Positions 24,147 through 33,035 of a DNA stretch of 64,000 bases are shown piece by piece. The translations under genes and the position numbers were made by a program. Source of the stretch: Poriferisodalis sp965116715 (lineage in GTDB: Bacteria > Actinomycetota > Acidimicrobiia > Acidimicrobiales > Poriferisodalaceae); NCBI GenBank assembly GCA_965116715.1, contig OZ220724.1:1364001-1428000 (forward strand), given 5' to 3'. A model generated the notes under the pieces. It saw only the letters and a list, made by a program, of their open reading frames with translations. It was not told where the DNA came from and did not search any database. Numbering within the stretch: position 1 is the stretch's first letter; the number at the start of each line of letters is the position of its first letter.

Positions 24147-25256
24147 CTACACGTTGAAGCGGAACTCCACGACGTCGCCATCGCGCATCGGATAGTCCTT
24201 CCCCTCGACTCGCAGGCGGCCGGCGTCCCGCGCGGCAGACCACGAGCCTAAATCCAGCAGGTCAGCCCAGTCGATCACCTCCGCGCGGATGAAGCCGCGC
24301 TCGAAATCGGTGTGGATGCGCCCGGCGCACTGAGGCGCTCGCCAGCCGGCCCGGAAGGTCCAGGCCCGGGACTCCTTCTCGCCGGTGGTCAGAAAGGTGC
24401 GCAGGCCCAGCAGGCCGTGCGCAGCCGCCACGAACCGCTCCAACGCGCCCTCCCCCAAACCGAGTCCCTCCAGAAGCTCAGCGCGCCCCGCCGCATCGAG
24501 CTGCGCAGCCTCGGCTTCGAGCTGCACGCACAGCGGCAACACCGTCGCACCTGGCAGCTCGGCTTCGATGGGCGCTGCCAGAGCGGCCGCTGCATCGAGC
24601 TGGTCTTCGCCGAGGTTCAGCACCGCCATCACCGGCTTGTCGGTCAGCAAGAAATGGCTCCGCAGCGCTGCCCGATGCGGGTGCTCGCCGGACCCATCAG
24701 ATGCTGCGCAGAGCGGCCATGCCCGGTACAGCGGCGTGCCGGCCGCCAGGTGTTCGAGCGCCGCGTCGAGCGCTGCAACCTCATCGGCCAGCGCCGTGTC
24801 TGACGGCTGGCTTCGGGATGCCTTGCGCCGGCGGTCGATCCGCGATTCCACCGACTCCAGATCGGCCAGCGTCAGCTCGGTCTCGACGATGCGAAGGTGC
24901 TCAAGCGGGTCCGCCGGACCGGGCACATCGGCGTCGGAGAAGGCCCGCAGCACGAAGACGATCGCATCCACCTCGCGGATGCCGGCCAGGAAGCGGTTGC
25001 CCAGTCCCTCGCCCTTGCTGGCGCCCTCCACCAGGCCGCCGATATCGATGAACTCCGTGGTGGTGGGCACGACCTTCTTGCTGGCGCTCATCTCGGCGAG
25101 CGCAGCGAGCCGGGCGTCGGGCACCCGCGCCACGCCGACATTCGGATCGGTGGTGGCAAAGGCATACGGCGCCGCCAGCGCCCCGCCGCCGGCGAGGGAA
25201 TTGAACAGCGACGACTTCCCCGCGTTGGGCAGGCCCACGAACCCAAAGCGCTCCAT
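24147..25256 (-). CDS. ychF: Redox-regulated ATPase YchF (Obg-like)
   Basis: A 369-residue universally conserved P-loop NTPase that prefers ATP and associates with ribosomes. G1 is GLPNAGKSSLFN (residues about 8-19), the switch region is TTDPNVGVARVPD, G3 is IDIGGLVEGASKGEGLGN, and the TGS domain at the C-terminus has GRIHTDFERGFIRAEVI. In place of the GTP-specifying NKxD the sequence reads VLNLGED, typical of the ATP-preferring YchF group. TAGCCT nine bases before the ATG suggests leaderless transcription. It appears to lead a unit with DUF192 and rsmI. Confidence 0.96.
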   Translation of the reverse strand: MERFGFVGLPNAGKSSLFNSLAGGGALAAPYAFATTDPNVGVARVPDARLAALAEMSASKKVVPTTTEFIDIGGLVEGASKGEGLGNRFLAGIREVDAIVFVLRAFSDADVPGPADPLEHLRIVETELTLADLESVESRIDRRRKASRSQPSDTALADEVAALDAALEHLAAGTPLYRAWPLCAASDGSGEHPHRAALRSHFLLTDKPVMAVLNLGEDQLDAAAALAAPIEAELPGATVLPLCVQLEAEAAQLDAAGRAELLEGLGLGEGALERFVAAAHGLLGLRTFLTTGEKESRAWTFRAGWRAPQCAGRIHTDFERGFIRAEVIDWADLLDLGSWSAARDAGRLRVEGKDYPMRDGDVVEFRFNV

Positions 25257-25265
25257 CGCCGGGCG

Positions 25266-25271
25266 AGGCTA
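25266..25271 (-). promoter_or_regulatory. Leaderless -10 box of ychF
   Basis: TAGCCT, nine bases before the ATG at 25256. Confidence 0.45.
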
Positions 25272-25360
25272 GTGAGAGACCCGGGCGGTGCAGAGCGCTG
25301 CGTGCAAGACTTCGCCCGTTCGGGTGAGCGCCCGAGGCATCCATTGACGGGGAGGAACCC

Positions 25361-26500
25361 ATGGGACCGCTGCAGGGACTCAAGGTGATCGAGCTGGCCG
25401 GCATCGGCCCAGGGCCGTTCTGCGCCATGCTGCTCGCTGATCTGGGCGCGGATGTGATCCGCATCGATCGCATGACACCCGAAGACCTCGGCATCGACCG
25501 GGGCCGCAGGTTCAACGTGCTCAACCGGGGCCGGCGCTCGGTCGCAGTCGATCTCAAGTCGCCCGACGGCGTCGAGACCGTCCTCAAGCTGGTGGAACAG
25601 GCCGACGCACTGATCGAAGGGTTCCGTCCCGGCGTCACCGAGCGACTGGGCCTCGGACCCGACGAGTGCTTCGCTCGCAATCCCCAGCTGGTCTACGGCC
25701 GCATGACCGGGTGGGGCCAGGAAGGGCCGATGGCGCACGCCGCCGGCCACGACATCAACTACATCGCCCTGACCGGTGCACTGCATGCCATCGGACCAGC
25801 CGAAGCACCGAGCCCGCCGCTCAACCTGGTCGGCGACTTCGGCGGCGGCGGCATGTACCTGGCGTTCGGCGTGTGTGCTGCGCTGCTCGAGGCTCGCGAC
25901 TCCGGCCAGGGCCAGGTCGTGGACGCCGCCATGACCGAAGGCGCGGCATCGCTGATGGCTGCCATCTACGGCATCTACGGCTCGGGCGGCTGGGCTGACG
26001 AGCGGGAGTCCAACTTCCTCGACGGCGGCGCCTACTACTACGGCGTGTACGAGACCTCTGACGGCAAGTTCGTGTCGGTGGGGTCCATCGAGGGCAAATT
26101 CCACGACGAGCTGCTCGAAAAAACCGGGCTCGCCGACGCGCCGACGGTGGATCGCAACGACCGCGACGCCTGGGCCGACAAACGAGCACGCCTGGCCGAG
26201 GTCATCAAGACCAAGACCCGCGACGAGTGGGACGAGATCATGGCCGGCTCCGACGTCTGCTATGCGCCGGTGCTGGACCTGTCGGAGGCTCCCCACCACC
26301 CGCACAACGTGGCCCGCGGCAGCTTCGTGGAGGTCGAAGGCGTGATGCAGCCGGCGCCGGCACCACGGTTCAGCCGCACCCCGGGCGCCGTTGCGCGGCC
26401 GCCGGCCTCGCCGGGCGAGAACACCGACGAAGTGCTGGCCGACTGGGGTTTTGACGCGGACGACATTGAGAAGCTCCACGAGGTCGGCGCAGTCGGCTGA
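25361..26500 (+). CDS. Family III CoA transferase, alpha-methylacyl-CoA racemase type
   Basis: A 379-residue CaiB/BaiF superfamily enzyme. The N-terminus GLKVIELAGIGPGPFCAMLL (residues 5-24) and GADVIRIDR are standard. The catalytic region YGRMTGWGQEGPMAHAAGHD followed by INYIALTG near residues 120-145 has the His and Asp pattern of alpha-methylacyl-CoA racemases, which epimerise 2-methylacyl-CoA in branched-chain or sterol side-chain breakdown. A CoA transfer role cannot be excluded. GGGGAGGAA six bases before the ATG is a good ribosome site. Together with the thiolase and the acyl-CoA mutase in this window it fits acyl-CoA catabolism. Confidence 0.92.
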   Translation: MGPLQGLKVIELAGIGPGPFCAMLLADLGADVIRIDRMTPEDLGIDRGRRFNVLNRGRRSVAVDLKSPDGVETVLKLVEQADALIEGFRPGVTERLGLGPDECFARNPQLVYGRMTGWGQEGPMAHAAGHDINYIALTGALHAIGPAEAPSPPLNLVGDFGGGGMYLAFGVCAALLEARDSGQGQVVDAAMTEGAASLMAAIYGIYGSGGWADERESNFLDGGAYYYGVYETSDGKFVSVGSIEGKFHDELLEKTGLADAPTVDRNDRDAWADKRARLAEVIKTKTRDEWDEIMAGSDVCYAPVLDLSEAPHHPHNVARGSFVEVEGVMQPAPAPRFSRTPGAVARPPASPGENTDEVLADWGFDADDIEKLHEVGAVG

Positions 26501-26517
26501 TGCCCGCACGGGCTCGA

Positions 26518-26523
26518 TAGCCT
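26518..26523 (+). promoter_or_regulatory. Leaderless -10 box of the bL37 gene
   Basis: TAGCCT, nine bases before the ATG at 26533; the arrangement parallels that of bS22. Confidence 0.5.
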
Positions 26524-26532
26524 GAGACGCCT

Positions 26533-26619
26533 ATGTCGAAGCGCACCAACAAGCGAAAGCTCCGGGCGCGCCGCAGCAAAGCCAATCACGGCAAGCGCCC
26601 CAACTGCGGCCGCGGCTAG
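26533..26619 (+). CDS. Small ribosomal protein bL37 homologue
   Basis: A 28-residue basic protein, MSKRTNKRKLRARR then SKANHGKRPNCGRG. The KANHGKRPN block and the length match bL37, a tiny 50S protein found by cryo-EM in mycobacterial ribosomes and shared by Actinobacteria. It should bind 23S rRNA in the large subunit. The Cys near the C-terminus and the four-residue tail CGRG are additions relative to the mycobacterial form as I recall it. No Shine-Dalgarno is present; TAGCCT nine bases before the ATG fits a leaderless mRNA. It is only 32 bases after the CoA transferase stop. Confidence 0.9.
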   Translation: MSKRTNKRKLRARRSKANHGKRPNCGRG

Positions 26620-26722
26620 CGCGCCAGCACTGCCGGCCACTGCGGCCGGCGCGATGGCTCATCTCGTGGCGCATCGGATCGGCTGCCACTGCGAACCCCA
26701 GTGGACCGGCCATCATCGGGGG

Positions 26723-28501
26723 GTGCGCACGCTCGGCACACGATCATTGGTCAATGCGCTGGTCCTGACAGCGATGCTCAGCGGTGCCTGCCACGTCCGA
26801 GGAACCGACGAGGCCACCGAGCCTGACGTCGCCGAGCAGCCTGACGCCTCGGGCGACGTCTCTTCGACTACGACGGCGGCCGGGACCCCGCCTGCAACCG
26901 AGCCGTCGGCGAGCCAGCCGTCCGGGGATGACGACTCAACGCGATCGACATCGTCCGAGCCGGCAGGCGCACCGGAGCACGCCGCCGATGCCCAGCAATC
27001 GGCCACGTCTGAGCCGCCGGCTGGGCACGAGCAGTCTGACCCACAGGGCACCGACATCGAAGGCCAGGGCGCTGACGAGGAAGATCGCGGATCGAACCTC
27101 GTTGTCGCTGAGGTGACTGACCTGGACTGGTTGCCAGCGGGCCTGGAAACGATCTTCCGTTACACCTACCCCGAGGGGGCGTTCGCGCTGCACCCCGAGG
27201 CGGCGCAAGGCGACCTGGACGGTGACGGCGACGACGACGCAGTCCTCCATGTCGCGGCACGGTCGGCCGGTTCGCCACAGCCGCACCTGCTCGTGCCGGT
27301 GATCGACACCGGCGAGGCATTCGAGGTGCAGCCGCCGGTGGAGCTGGGCAGCCGCATCATCATCGACACCATCGACGTCCGCGACGGTGCGATCGAGGTG
27401 TCGCTCTTCGATCGCTCGCCTGGCGAGCCGGAGTCGCTGATCACGAGACGCTCCACCCTGTCCGTCAGCCCCGATGGCGCAGAAGCAGCCGGATGGGACG
27501 TCACTGTCACTCGCGTCGAGCCGATCGACACGGTGCCGGCGCTCCACATCACCAGGCCGGCGACCGCGGCGGCGATCGCACCTGATGGCCTCGGCACTGC
27601 CATATCGGATCGCATCGGGCTGCGCGAACGGCACCCCTACATCGTTCAGGCGTCCGAAGGTGAGGTCGTGGTGGCCACGCTCGACGCGCCATCCGGCGTC
27701 TGGCTGGAGGCGCGTCTCGACGACGACATGGTGCTCGTGCCCATCGCCGAACGGACGCAGCGGTTTGCGAGTCGCATCCCCGCAGACGGCCCATGGAGCA
27801 TCACGGTCGTCTCATCGCGCATCGAACCGGCGGACTACCGGCTCTCCATCGACGTGTTCGCTGCCGAACTCAGTGACAGGATCGCGACGCGTGACCCCGC
27901 CGGCTTCTGGTCGGGCACGCACATCTCGCCGCCGGCGCTGCCGGACGAGGGTTCGGTGGTGTACCTCACGTTCGACGACGGGCCTCATCCCACCTACACG
28001 CCGCAGATCCTCGACGTGCTGGCGCGCCACGGGGCCAAGGCGACCTTCTTCGTTGTGGGCTACTTCGTCGAGCGCTACCCGCTGATCGTGCAGCGCATCG
28101 CACACGAGGGTCACACCCTTGCCAACCACTCCTGGGACCACCATTCCCTTGCCCGAGTCTCCCGGGCGGCATTCGACCGTTCCGTCGAGCGCACCCAGGA
28201 GATCTTGGGACCGCTCGCCACCCCGTGTCTCAGGCCGCCCTACTACGACCTCGGCCGGTTCACCGAGGAATGGTCCAACGAGCTGGGCCTGAGACTGGTC
28301 GGCTGGACCTACTCCCCGCGCGATTGGGAACAGCCGCCGGCCAAGACAATCGCCGACGGCCTCGTCGCCAGGTCGTCTCCCGGTGCGGTCCTCCTGCTGC
28401 ACGACGGCGGCGGTCCTCGCTCGGCGACGGTGCGGGGACTCGACATGGCCCTCGAACGGCTCTCAGACAGCGGACTCGAGTTCAAACCGCTGTGCCGCTA
28501 G
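26723..28501 (+). CDS. Secreted polysaccharide deacetylase (NodB/CE4 family)
   Basis: A protein of 592 residues from the GTG at 26723; an in-frame ATG at 26654 would add 23 residues. The N-terminus RTLGTRSLVNALVLTAML ending SGAC looks like a lipoprotein signal, though the residue at -3 is not ideal. A 110-residue Ser/Thr/Pro/acidic linker follows, then a beta-rich domain (about 125-400) and a C-terminal NodB domain: TFDDGPHPT, HSWDHHSL, RPPYYDLGR and LLHDGGG give the catalytic Asp, metal-binding His pair, the active-site Arg region and the final His. It probably removes acetyl groups from peptidoglycan or another wall polymer. The nearby MBOAT/SGNH pair could add such groups. Confidence 0.88.
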   Translation: MRTLGTRSLVNALVLTAMLSGACHVRGTDEATEPDVAEQPDASGDVSSTTTAAGTPPATEPSASQPSGDDDSTRSTSSEPAGAPEHAADAQQSATSEPPAGHEQSDPQGTDIEGQGADEEDRGSNLVVAEVTDLDWLPAGLETIFRYTYPEGAFALHPEAAQGDLDGDGDDDAVLHVAARSAGSPQPHLLVPVIDTGEAFEVQPPVELGSRIIIDTIDVRDGAIEVSLFDRSPGEPESLITRRSTLSVSPDGAEAAGWDVTVTRVEPIDTVPALHITRPATAAAIAPDGLGTAISDRIGLRERHPYIVQASEGEVVVATLDAPSGVWLEARLDDDMVLVPIAERTQRFASRIPADGPWSITVVSSRIEPADYRLSIDVFAAELSDRIATRDPAGFWSGTHISPPALPDEGSVVYLTFDDGPHPTYTPQILDVLARHGAKATFFVVGYFVERYPLIVQRIAHEGHTLANHSWDHHSLARVSRAAFDRSVERTQEILGPLATPCLRPPYYDLGRFTEEWSNELGLRLVGWTYSPRDWEQPPAKTIADGLVARSSPGAVLLLHDGGGPRSATVRGLDMALERLSDSGLEFKPLCR

Positions 28502-28549
28502 TGCGATCCGCCACGGCGGCTGCCGGTCGCACCCGCAGCCGCCGTCGCG

Positions 28550-29812
28550 TCACGAAGGCGCGCCCGAGGACAAGTCGACGAAGAGGCCGAGCTCGTCCAG
28601 CAGCACCTGCGACAGCCAGCGTCCGCCGAGGGTGCTGAGATGGACGCCGTCAGTGAGCCGCACATCGCTGAGCTGCCCGTCGGCATCGGCCACATAGCGG
28701 CTGAAGCCGCCATTCGGGCCCCGGAATAGGTCGCGCGTGTCCACGTAGTGCACACGGTCCCGCTTGGCGGCTTCGGCATCGAAGATCTCGTTGACCCGCT
28801 GCATCCGCGAGTCGTATTCCGGGTCTTCCATGATCGGCTGACCGACCCAGATCAGGACCCGGTCCGGGTCGGTGGTCACCAAGTCCATGACATGCCCGAC
28901 CCGTGCCGAATACTCCGCCAGCCACGCATCGGAGAAGCGGCGTGCGATCTGGCCGTCCACCACGATGGCCTGCGCGTCGTTGCCGCCGAACATCAGCACG
29001 ACCGCATCGGGGTCTTCGGCCGCCATGACCTCGACAATGCGGGTCGGCCAGTCGTAGAAGTCGGGTCGGCTCAAGCCGCTGGAGAGCTGATGCTCGCTGG
29101 AGGCCTCGATGACGCCGGTGTCATCGGCCAGGCCCACCATGACGTGGCCGAAGAACTGCACCATGGAGTCGCCCATGATCTGCAGCCGCAGCGGTTCGGC
29201 TGGTGTCGGGAACCACGCCGTGGTCGTGACCGGCGCGCTGGTTGCCACGTCGCCGGCATCGCCTGAAGCCTGCTGCTGGTCCTCGCCTTCGGCGGCGGTG
29301 CCGCTCGATCCGGTTGCCGCCGTCCCCGTGCCCGACGGAGCGTCCCCAGAGGTGGCTTGGTCCGCTGCCTCCGACCCCGCCGCCGGGGACGCAACGACGA
29401 CACCGGCGCGCCCTGGTTCGGCAGCCACAGAGCCGTCAGCCAAGTCGACCGCTTCGTCGAAGGTGACGTATTCGATTGCGCCGAGATCGGCGAGTGCGCC
29501 GGGATCGACTACGTCGCGACCGAATGCCTCGTCTGCCCACAGACGTGGCAGGTGTGCGCCCGCAGAGCTGGCTACGCCCTCGACCGGTTCCCACACCGCG
29601 ACAGCGACGTCCCGTTCCCAGCCGAACGGCTTCTGCTGGGCTTCACGCAGCAGCTGCTGCGAGTTGAGCACGATGGCCAGCGCCAGCGCCAGCGCGCCCG
29701 CCAGCAAGACCTTGCCCGCCGGCATGCCGCTGTGGCGGTCGGTGGCATCCAGGCGCGGCGGTGTCCCGACGGTGGCAGCCGGGGAATCTGGCGGAGCGTG
29801 CGATGCCTGCAT
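28550..29812 (-). CDS. Membrane-anchored SGNH/GDSL hydrolase (DUF459-like)
   Basis: A 420-residue protein with one N-terminal membrane helix (about 33-50, VLLAGALALALAIVLNS), a long acidic Ser/Thr/Gly-rich linker (about 110-210) and a C-terminal SGNH domain. The catalytic blocks are MGDSMVQFF (nucleophile Ser), MFGGNDAQ (oxyanion Asn) and DGVHLS (Asp and His). It starts three bases after the MBOAT stop on the same strand. Such pairs O-acetylate extracellular polymers: the MBOAT protein passes acetyl across the membrane and the SGNH enzyme transfers it. The direction of chemistry, transfer or removal, is inferred. Confidence 0.88.
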   Translation of the reverse strand: MQASHAPPDSPAATVGTPPRLDATDRHSGMPAGKVLLAGALALALAIVLNSQQLLREAQQKPFGWERDVAVAVWEPVEGVASSAGAHLPRLWADEAFGRDVVDPGALADLGAIEYVTFDEAVDLADGSVAAEPGRAGVVVASPAAGSEAADQATSGDAPSGTGTAATGSSGTAAEGEDQQQASGDAGDVATSAPVTTTAWFPTPAEPLRLQIMGDSMVQFFGHVMVGLADDTGVIEASSEHQLSSGLSRPDFYDWPTRIVEVMAAEDPDAVVLMFGGNDAQAIVVDGQIARRFSDAWLAEYSARVGHVMDLVTTDPDRVLIWVGQPIMEDPEYDSRMQRVNEIFDAEAAKRDRVHYVDTRDLFRGPNGGFSRYVADADGQLSDVRLTDGVHLSTLGGRWLSQVLLDELGLFVDLSSGAPS

Positions 29813-29815
29813 TGC

Positions 29816-31237
29816 TCAGAACTGGAAGTAGATGAACGGGGCGACACCCGTCGGACCGAGAACGTCGATTGCCACCAGCGAGACGCCCACCACGGCGCCC
29901 TGGGCCGCCCAGCCGAGGCCGGCGAAGCCGTCCCGAAGCCACTCGAACCAGTCGGTGGGCATGAACTGGAATGCGAGAGCACCGAACGTGACGGCGATCA
30001 CCAGCGGCGTCGCAGTGCCGGCGTAGTTGTCGAAGCTGGCCACCGCACCGAGCATCTCCATCGCTGCGGTCAGCGACTCGGACCGGAAGAACACCCACGC
30101 CAGGCACACCACGTGGAACGTGACCAGCCAGCGCGCCATCTCGCCGAGGCCGCCCGGCAAGATGGGCGGCGCACCGCTGCGCTCCCGCTGCTCACGCACC
30201 AGTCGCTCCACGGCCAGAACGACGCCGTGAATCCCGCCCCAGATGACGAAGTTCCAGGTGCTGCCGTGCCACAGGCCGCCGAGCAGCATGACAATCATGA
30301 GGTTGCGGTAGGTGTTGGCGCGGCCCTTCCTGTTGCCGCCCAACGGCACATACAGGTAGTCGCGCAGCCAGCGGGACAGGGTCATGTGCCAGCGCCGCCA
30401 GAAGTCCTGCAAGGTCAGCGCCCGGTACGGATTGTCGAAGTTCTGCGGGAAGCGGAAGCCGAGCAGCAGCGCGACGCCGATGGCGATGTCGGTGTAGCCG
30501 GAGAAGTCCGCATAGATCTGGACCGCGTAGGCATACACCGCCAGCACCACTTCGGGGCCGCTGTGGGCGCTCGGATCGGCGAACACGCCATCGACAATCT
30601 CGCTCGCCAGGAAGCTGGAGATCACCACCTTCTTGAACAGACCGTTCAGGATCAACCCGAACGCCTCCGCAGCGGGCACATACCGTGGGTCGGGCCGGGC
30701 TGCGAGCTGCGGCGCCATCTCCGATGCCCGCACGATGGGACCGGCCACCAACTGCGGGAAAAACGACAGGTACACCGCGAAGTCCAGCGGTGCCATCTCC
30801 TGGACGTGCCCCCGGCCGATGTCGATGATGTAGCTCATGGCCTGGAACGTGTAGAAGGAGATGCCGACCGGCAGCGTGTACTCGAGCACTGGCAAGGCAC
30901 CGGTGATGCCAAAGCCCTCGAGCAGGTTGGACAGCTCGACCGCGAAGAAGTCCCAGTACTTGAAGACGCCGAGGATCACGAGGTTGGCGGCGACGCCGAG
31001 CCCGACCCACCAGCGTCTCGCCTCCGCGGCACTGGTGACCGCGAAGTGTCCGGCCACCCAGTTGATGACAATGGTGGTCAGCAGCAGGAAAACAAAGCGC
31101 CAGCTCCACCAGCCGTAGAACACGATGCTGGCCGCGAGCATGAGCGGCTTCCACAGGGCCGGATGCGGCCGTGTCAGCCAGTTGACGACGAAGACGACGA
31201 CGAAGAATGCTCCGAAGACGAACGTCGGGAACAGCAT
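29816..31237 (-). CDS. MBOAT-family O-acyltransferase (AlgI/PatA-like)
   Basis: A 473-residue polytopic membrane protein with about eleven hydrophobic segments. The AlgI-type signatures are present: PVGISFYTFQAMSYIID near 110, FFPQLVAGPI, FSGYTDIAIG, FWRRWHMTLSRWLRDYLY near 280 and the MBOAT active-site His in LLGGLWHGSTWNFVIWGG near 320. It should move acetyl or another acyl group from a cytosolic donor to an outside acceptor, working with the SGNH protein encoded three bases downstream. The ATG at 31237 is preferred: TATGTT lies nine bases upstream, and the protein then begins directly with a membrane helix. Confidence 0.93.
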   Translation of the reverse strand: MLFPTFVFGAFFVVVFVVNWLTRPHPALWKPLMLAASIVFYGWWSWRFVFLLLTTIVINWVAGHFAVTSAAEARRWWVGLGVAANLVILGVFKYWDFFAVELSNLLEGFGITGALPVLEYTLPVGISFYTFQAMSYIIDIGRGHVQEMAPLDFAVYLSFFPQLVAGPIVRASEMAPQLAARPDPRYVPAAEAFGLILNGLFKKVVISSFLASEIVDGVFADPSAHSGPEVVLAVYAYAVQIYADFSGYTDIAIGVALLLGFRFPQNFDNPYRALTLQDFWRRWHMTLSRWLRDYLYVPLGGNRKGRANTYRNLMIVMLLGGLWHGSTWNFVIWGGIHGVVLAVERLVREQRERSGAPPILPGGLGEMARWLVTFHVVCLAWVFFRSESLTAAMEMLGAVASFDNYAGTATPLVIAVTFGALAFQFMPTDWFEWLRDGFAGLGWAAQGAVVGVSLVAIDVLGPTGVAPFIYFQF

Positions 31238-31246
31238 GCGCAGCCG

Positions 31247-31252
31247 AACATA
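31247..31252 (-). promoter_or_regulatory. Leaderless -10 box of the MBOAT gene
   Basis: TATGTT, nine bases before the ATG at 31237. The phosphohexomutase gene diverges 65 bases away. Confidence 0.45.
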
Positions 31253-31302
31253 CTGGCGAGCCTGTTGCGAGCACCGGCAACGGTGAGCTGAGGCGTGCGC
31301 AC

Positions 31303-33021
31303 ATGACAACCCCCGAAACGCTCGCAGACGACTGGCTGGCGGCCGAACCCGACGCTGCGATGCGCCAATCGATCCAAGCCGAGCGTCACCGTCCCGAATG
31401 GATCCAGGCCCACTTCGGCAGCGTCATCCGGTTCGGCACCGCCGGGATGAGGGCGGCGTGGGGCCCGGGGCCGGCTCGCATGAACCGTGTCATGACTCGG
31501 GTGGCCGCTCGGGCGGTCGGGGCCGAGCTCATCGCCAGCGGGCTGGGCGACCGCGGCGCGGTGGTGGGCTTCGATGCGCGCCCGGGCGCCGCGGAGATGG
31601 CCTTCGATGCCGCTCGGCTGCTCGCCGGCATGGGCATCCCGACCGCCATCATCGACGGCGCGGCGCCGACGCCCCTGCTGGCACGGCAGCTGCTCGCCCG
31701 TTCCGCAGGGGCGGGACTCATGGTCACCGCCAGTCACAACCCTCGCGACGACAACGGCCTGAAGGTGTACTGGTCCGACGGCACGCAGATCCGGCCGCCG
31801 CTCGACCGGCGCATCGAAGCTCGCATGGATCTGTCGTCGCTTCCCGACGACACAGACCTGGCAGCCCGCCATGAGGTCGAGAGCCTCGACGTGCGGTCGG
31901 TGATCGCCGAATACGTCGGCGCCGCTGTCCGCCCGCCTGCCTTCGACCCGGACAGCCGACCGCCCGACGCCCGGAGCGTGCCGCCGATCGTCTACACGGC
32001 TCTGTGCGGCGTGGGTTCGCAGACCCTGAGCCATGCGTTTGCGACGGCGGGCCTGCCGCCCCCGATCTACGTGGAGCACCAGCGGCATCCCGACGGGTCG
32101 TTCCCGGGATTGCCGTTCCCGAACCCAGAGGAGCCCGGCACGCTCGACGACGCCATGGCGCTCGCCGAGCAGCGGGATGTCGATCTCGTTCTCGCCAATG
32201 ATCCCGATGCGGATCGGCTGGCGGTCGCAGTGCGCGATGAGGCCGGCTCGTGGAATCGCCTGAGCGGGGACGAACTGGGCGTGTTGCTGTGCGACTGGCT
32301 GATCGGGCTGCAGCGTGACCGGCTGGCCGCCCGACCGCTCATCTCGGCATCGTCGGTGGTGTCAGGACGGATGGTCGAGGCGCTGTGTGCGGCTCGTGGC
32401 GTGGCTCACCACCGAACGCTCACCGGATTCAAGTGGATCATGGAGCCCCGGCTCAGCCAGCCCGATGCTCGCTGGATGTTCGGCTACGAGGAGGCGCTGG
32501 GCTACTCGGTCACCGACGCCGTGCTGGACAAGGACGGCATCACGGCCGCGGTGGAATTCGCGCTGCTGGCCGGGGCCTTGGCTGCTCGTGGCATCGGCCC
32601 GCACGAGCGGCTGGACGAGCTGGCTGCCGAGGTCGGGCTCTACGTCACGACTGCAGCGTCGGTGCGTGCCGACAACGAGGCTATTGCCGCGGCTATGGCC
32701 CGAGTGCGGGCACATCCGCCGCGCACGATCGCCGGCCGTCCCGTCGTGAAGTTCATGGATTGGCTCGACGGTGACGCCGCTCAGCAGGCTGACCTGGTCG
32801 AGCTGGAGCTGGCTCCCACCACGACTGCCGGGCCCGGTGACGACCATGAGGCCCGCCTGCGCATCTGCATCCGGCCGAGCGGCACCGAACCCAAGGCCAA
32901 GATCTACCTCGAAGCGGCCATGCCGCACCCCGGTGATGTCCGGACGCAACGCCCTCGCCTGCGGGCCCTGCTCGACGCCGTCGCCGAGCAGATCTTGGCT
33001 TCGCTGTTCGGCCCGGAATGA
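31303..33021 (+). CDS. Phosphoglucomutase/phosphomannomutase
   Basis: A 572-residue alpha-D-phosphohexomutase interconverting hexose 1- and 6-phosphates. The phosphoserine loop is TASHNPRDDNGLKVY near 143-157, the Mg loop DPDADRLAVAV near 300, the sugar-specificity loop GYEEALGYSV near 395 and the phosphate-binding loop IRPSGTEPKAKIY near 525. Its length and these loops resemble the PgcA/PMM2-like group (phosphopentomutase or glucose 1,6-bisphosphate-type enzymes included). The ATG at 31303 is taken because GAGG lies upstream and homologues begin MTTP-like; an in-frame start at 31207 would extend across the divergent promoter region. Confidence 0.94.
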   Translation: MTTPETLADDWLAAEPDAAMRQSIQAERHRPEWIQAHFGSVIRFGTAGMRAAWGPGPARMNRVMTRVAARAVGAELIASGLGDRGAVVGFDARPGAAEMAFDAARLLAGMGIPTAIIDGAAPTPLLARQLLARSAGAGLMVTASHNPRDDNGLKVYWSDGTQIRPPLDRRIEARMDLSSLPDDTDLAARHEVESLDVRSVIAEYVGAAVRPPAFDPDSRPPDARSVPPIVYTALCGVGSQTLSHAFATAGLPPPIYVEHQRHPDGSFPGLPFPNPEEPGTLDDAMALAEQRDVDLVLANDPDADRLAVAVRDEAGSWNRLSGDELGVLLCDWLIGLQRDRLAARPLISASSVVSGRMVEALCAARGVAHHRTLTGFKWIMEPRLSQPDARWMFGYEEALGYSVTDAVLDKDGITAAVEFALLAGALAARGIGPHERLDELAAEVGLYVTTAASVRADNEAIAAAMARVRAHPPRTIAGRPVVKFMDWLDGDAAQQADLVELELAPTTTAGPGDDHEARLRICIRPSGTEPKAKIYLEAAMPHPGDVRTQRPRLRALLDAVAEQILASLFGPE

Positions 33022-33035
33022 GACGACTGCCGGTG

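Noticed and set aside
29357..31291. 644-residue plus-strand open frame over the MBOAT gene
   Set aside because: Composition is that of an antisense shadow; the MBOAT motifs lie on the minus strand.
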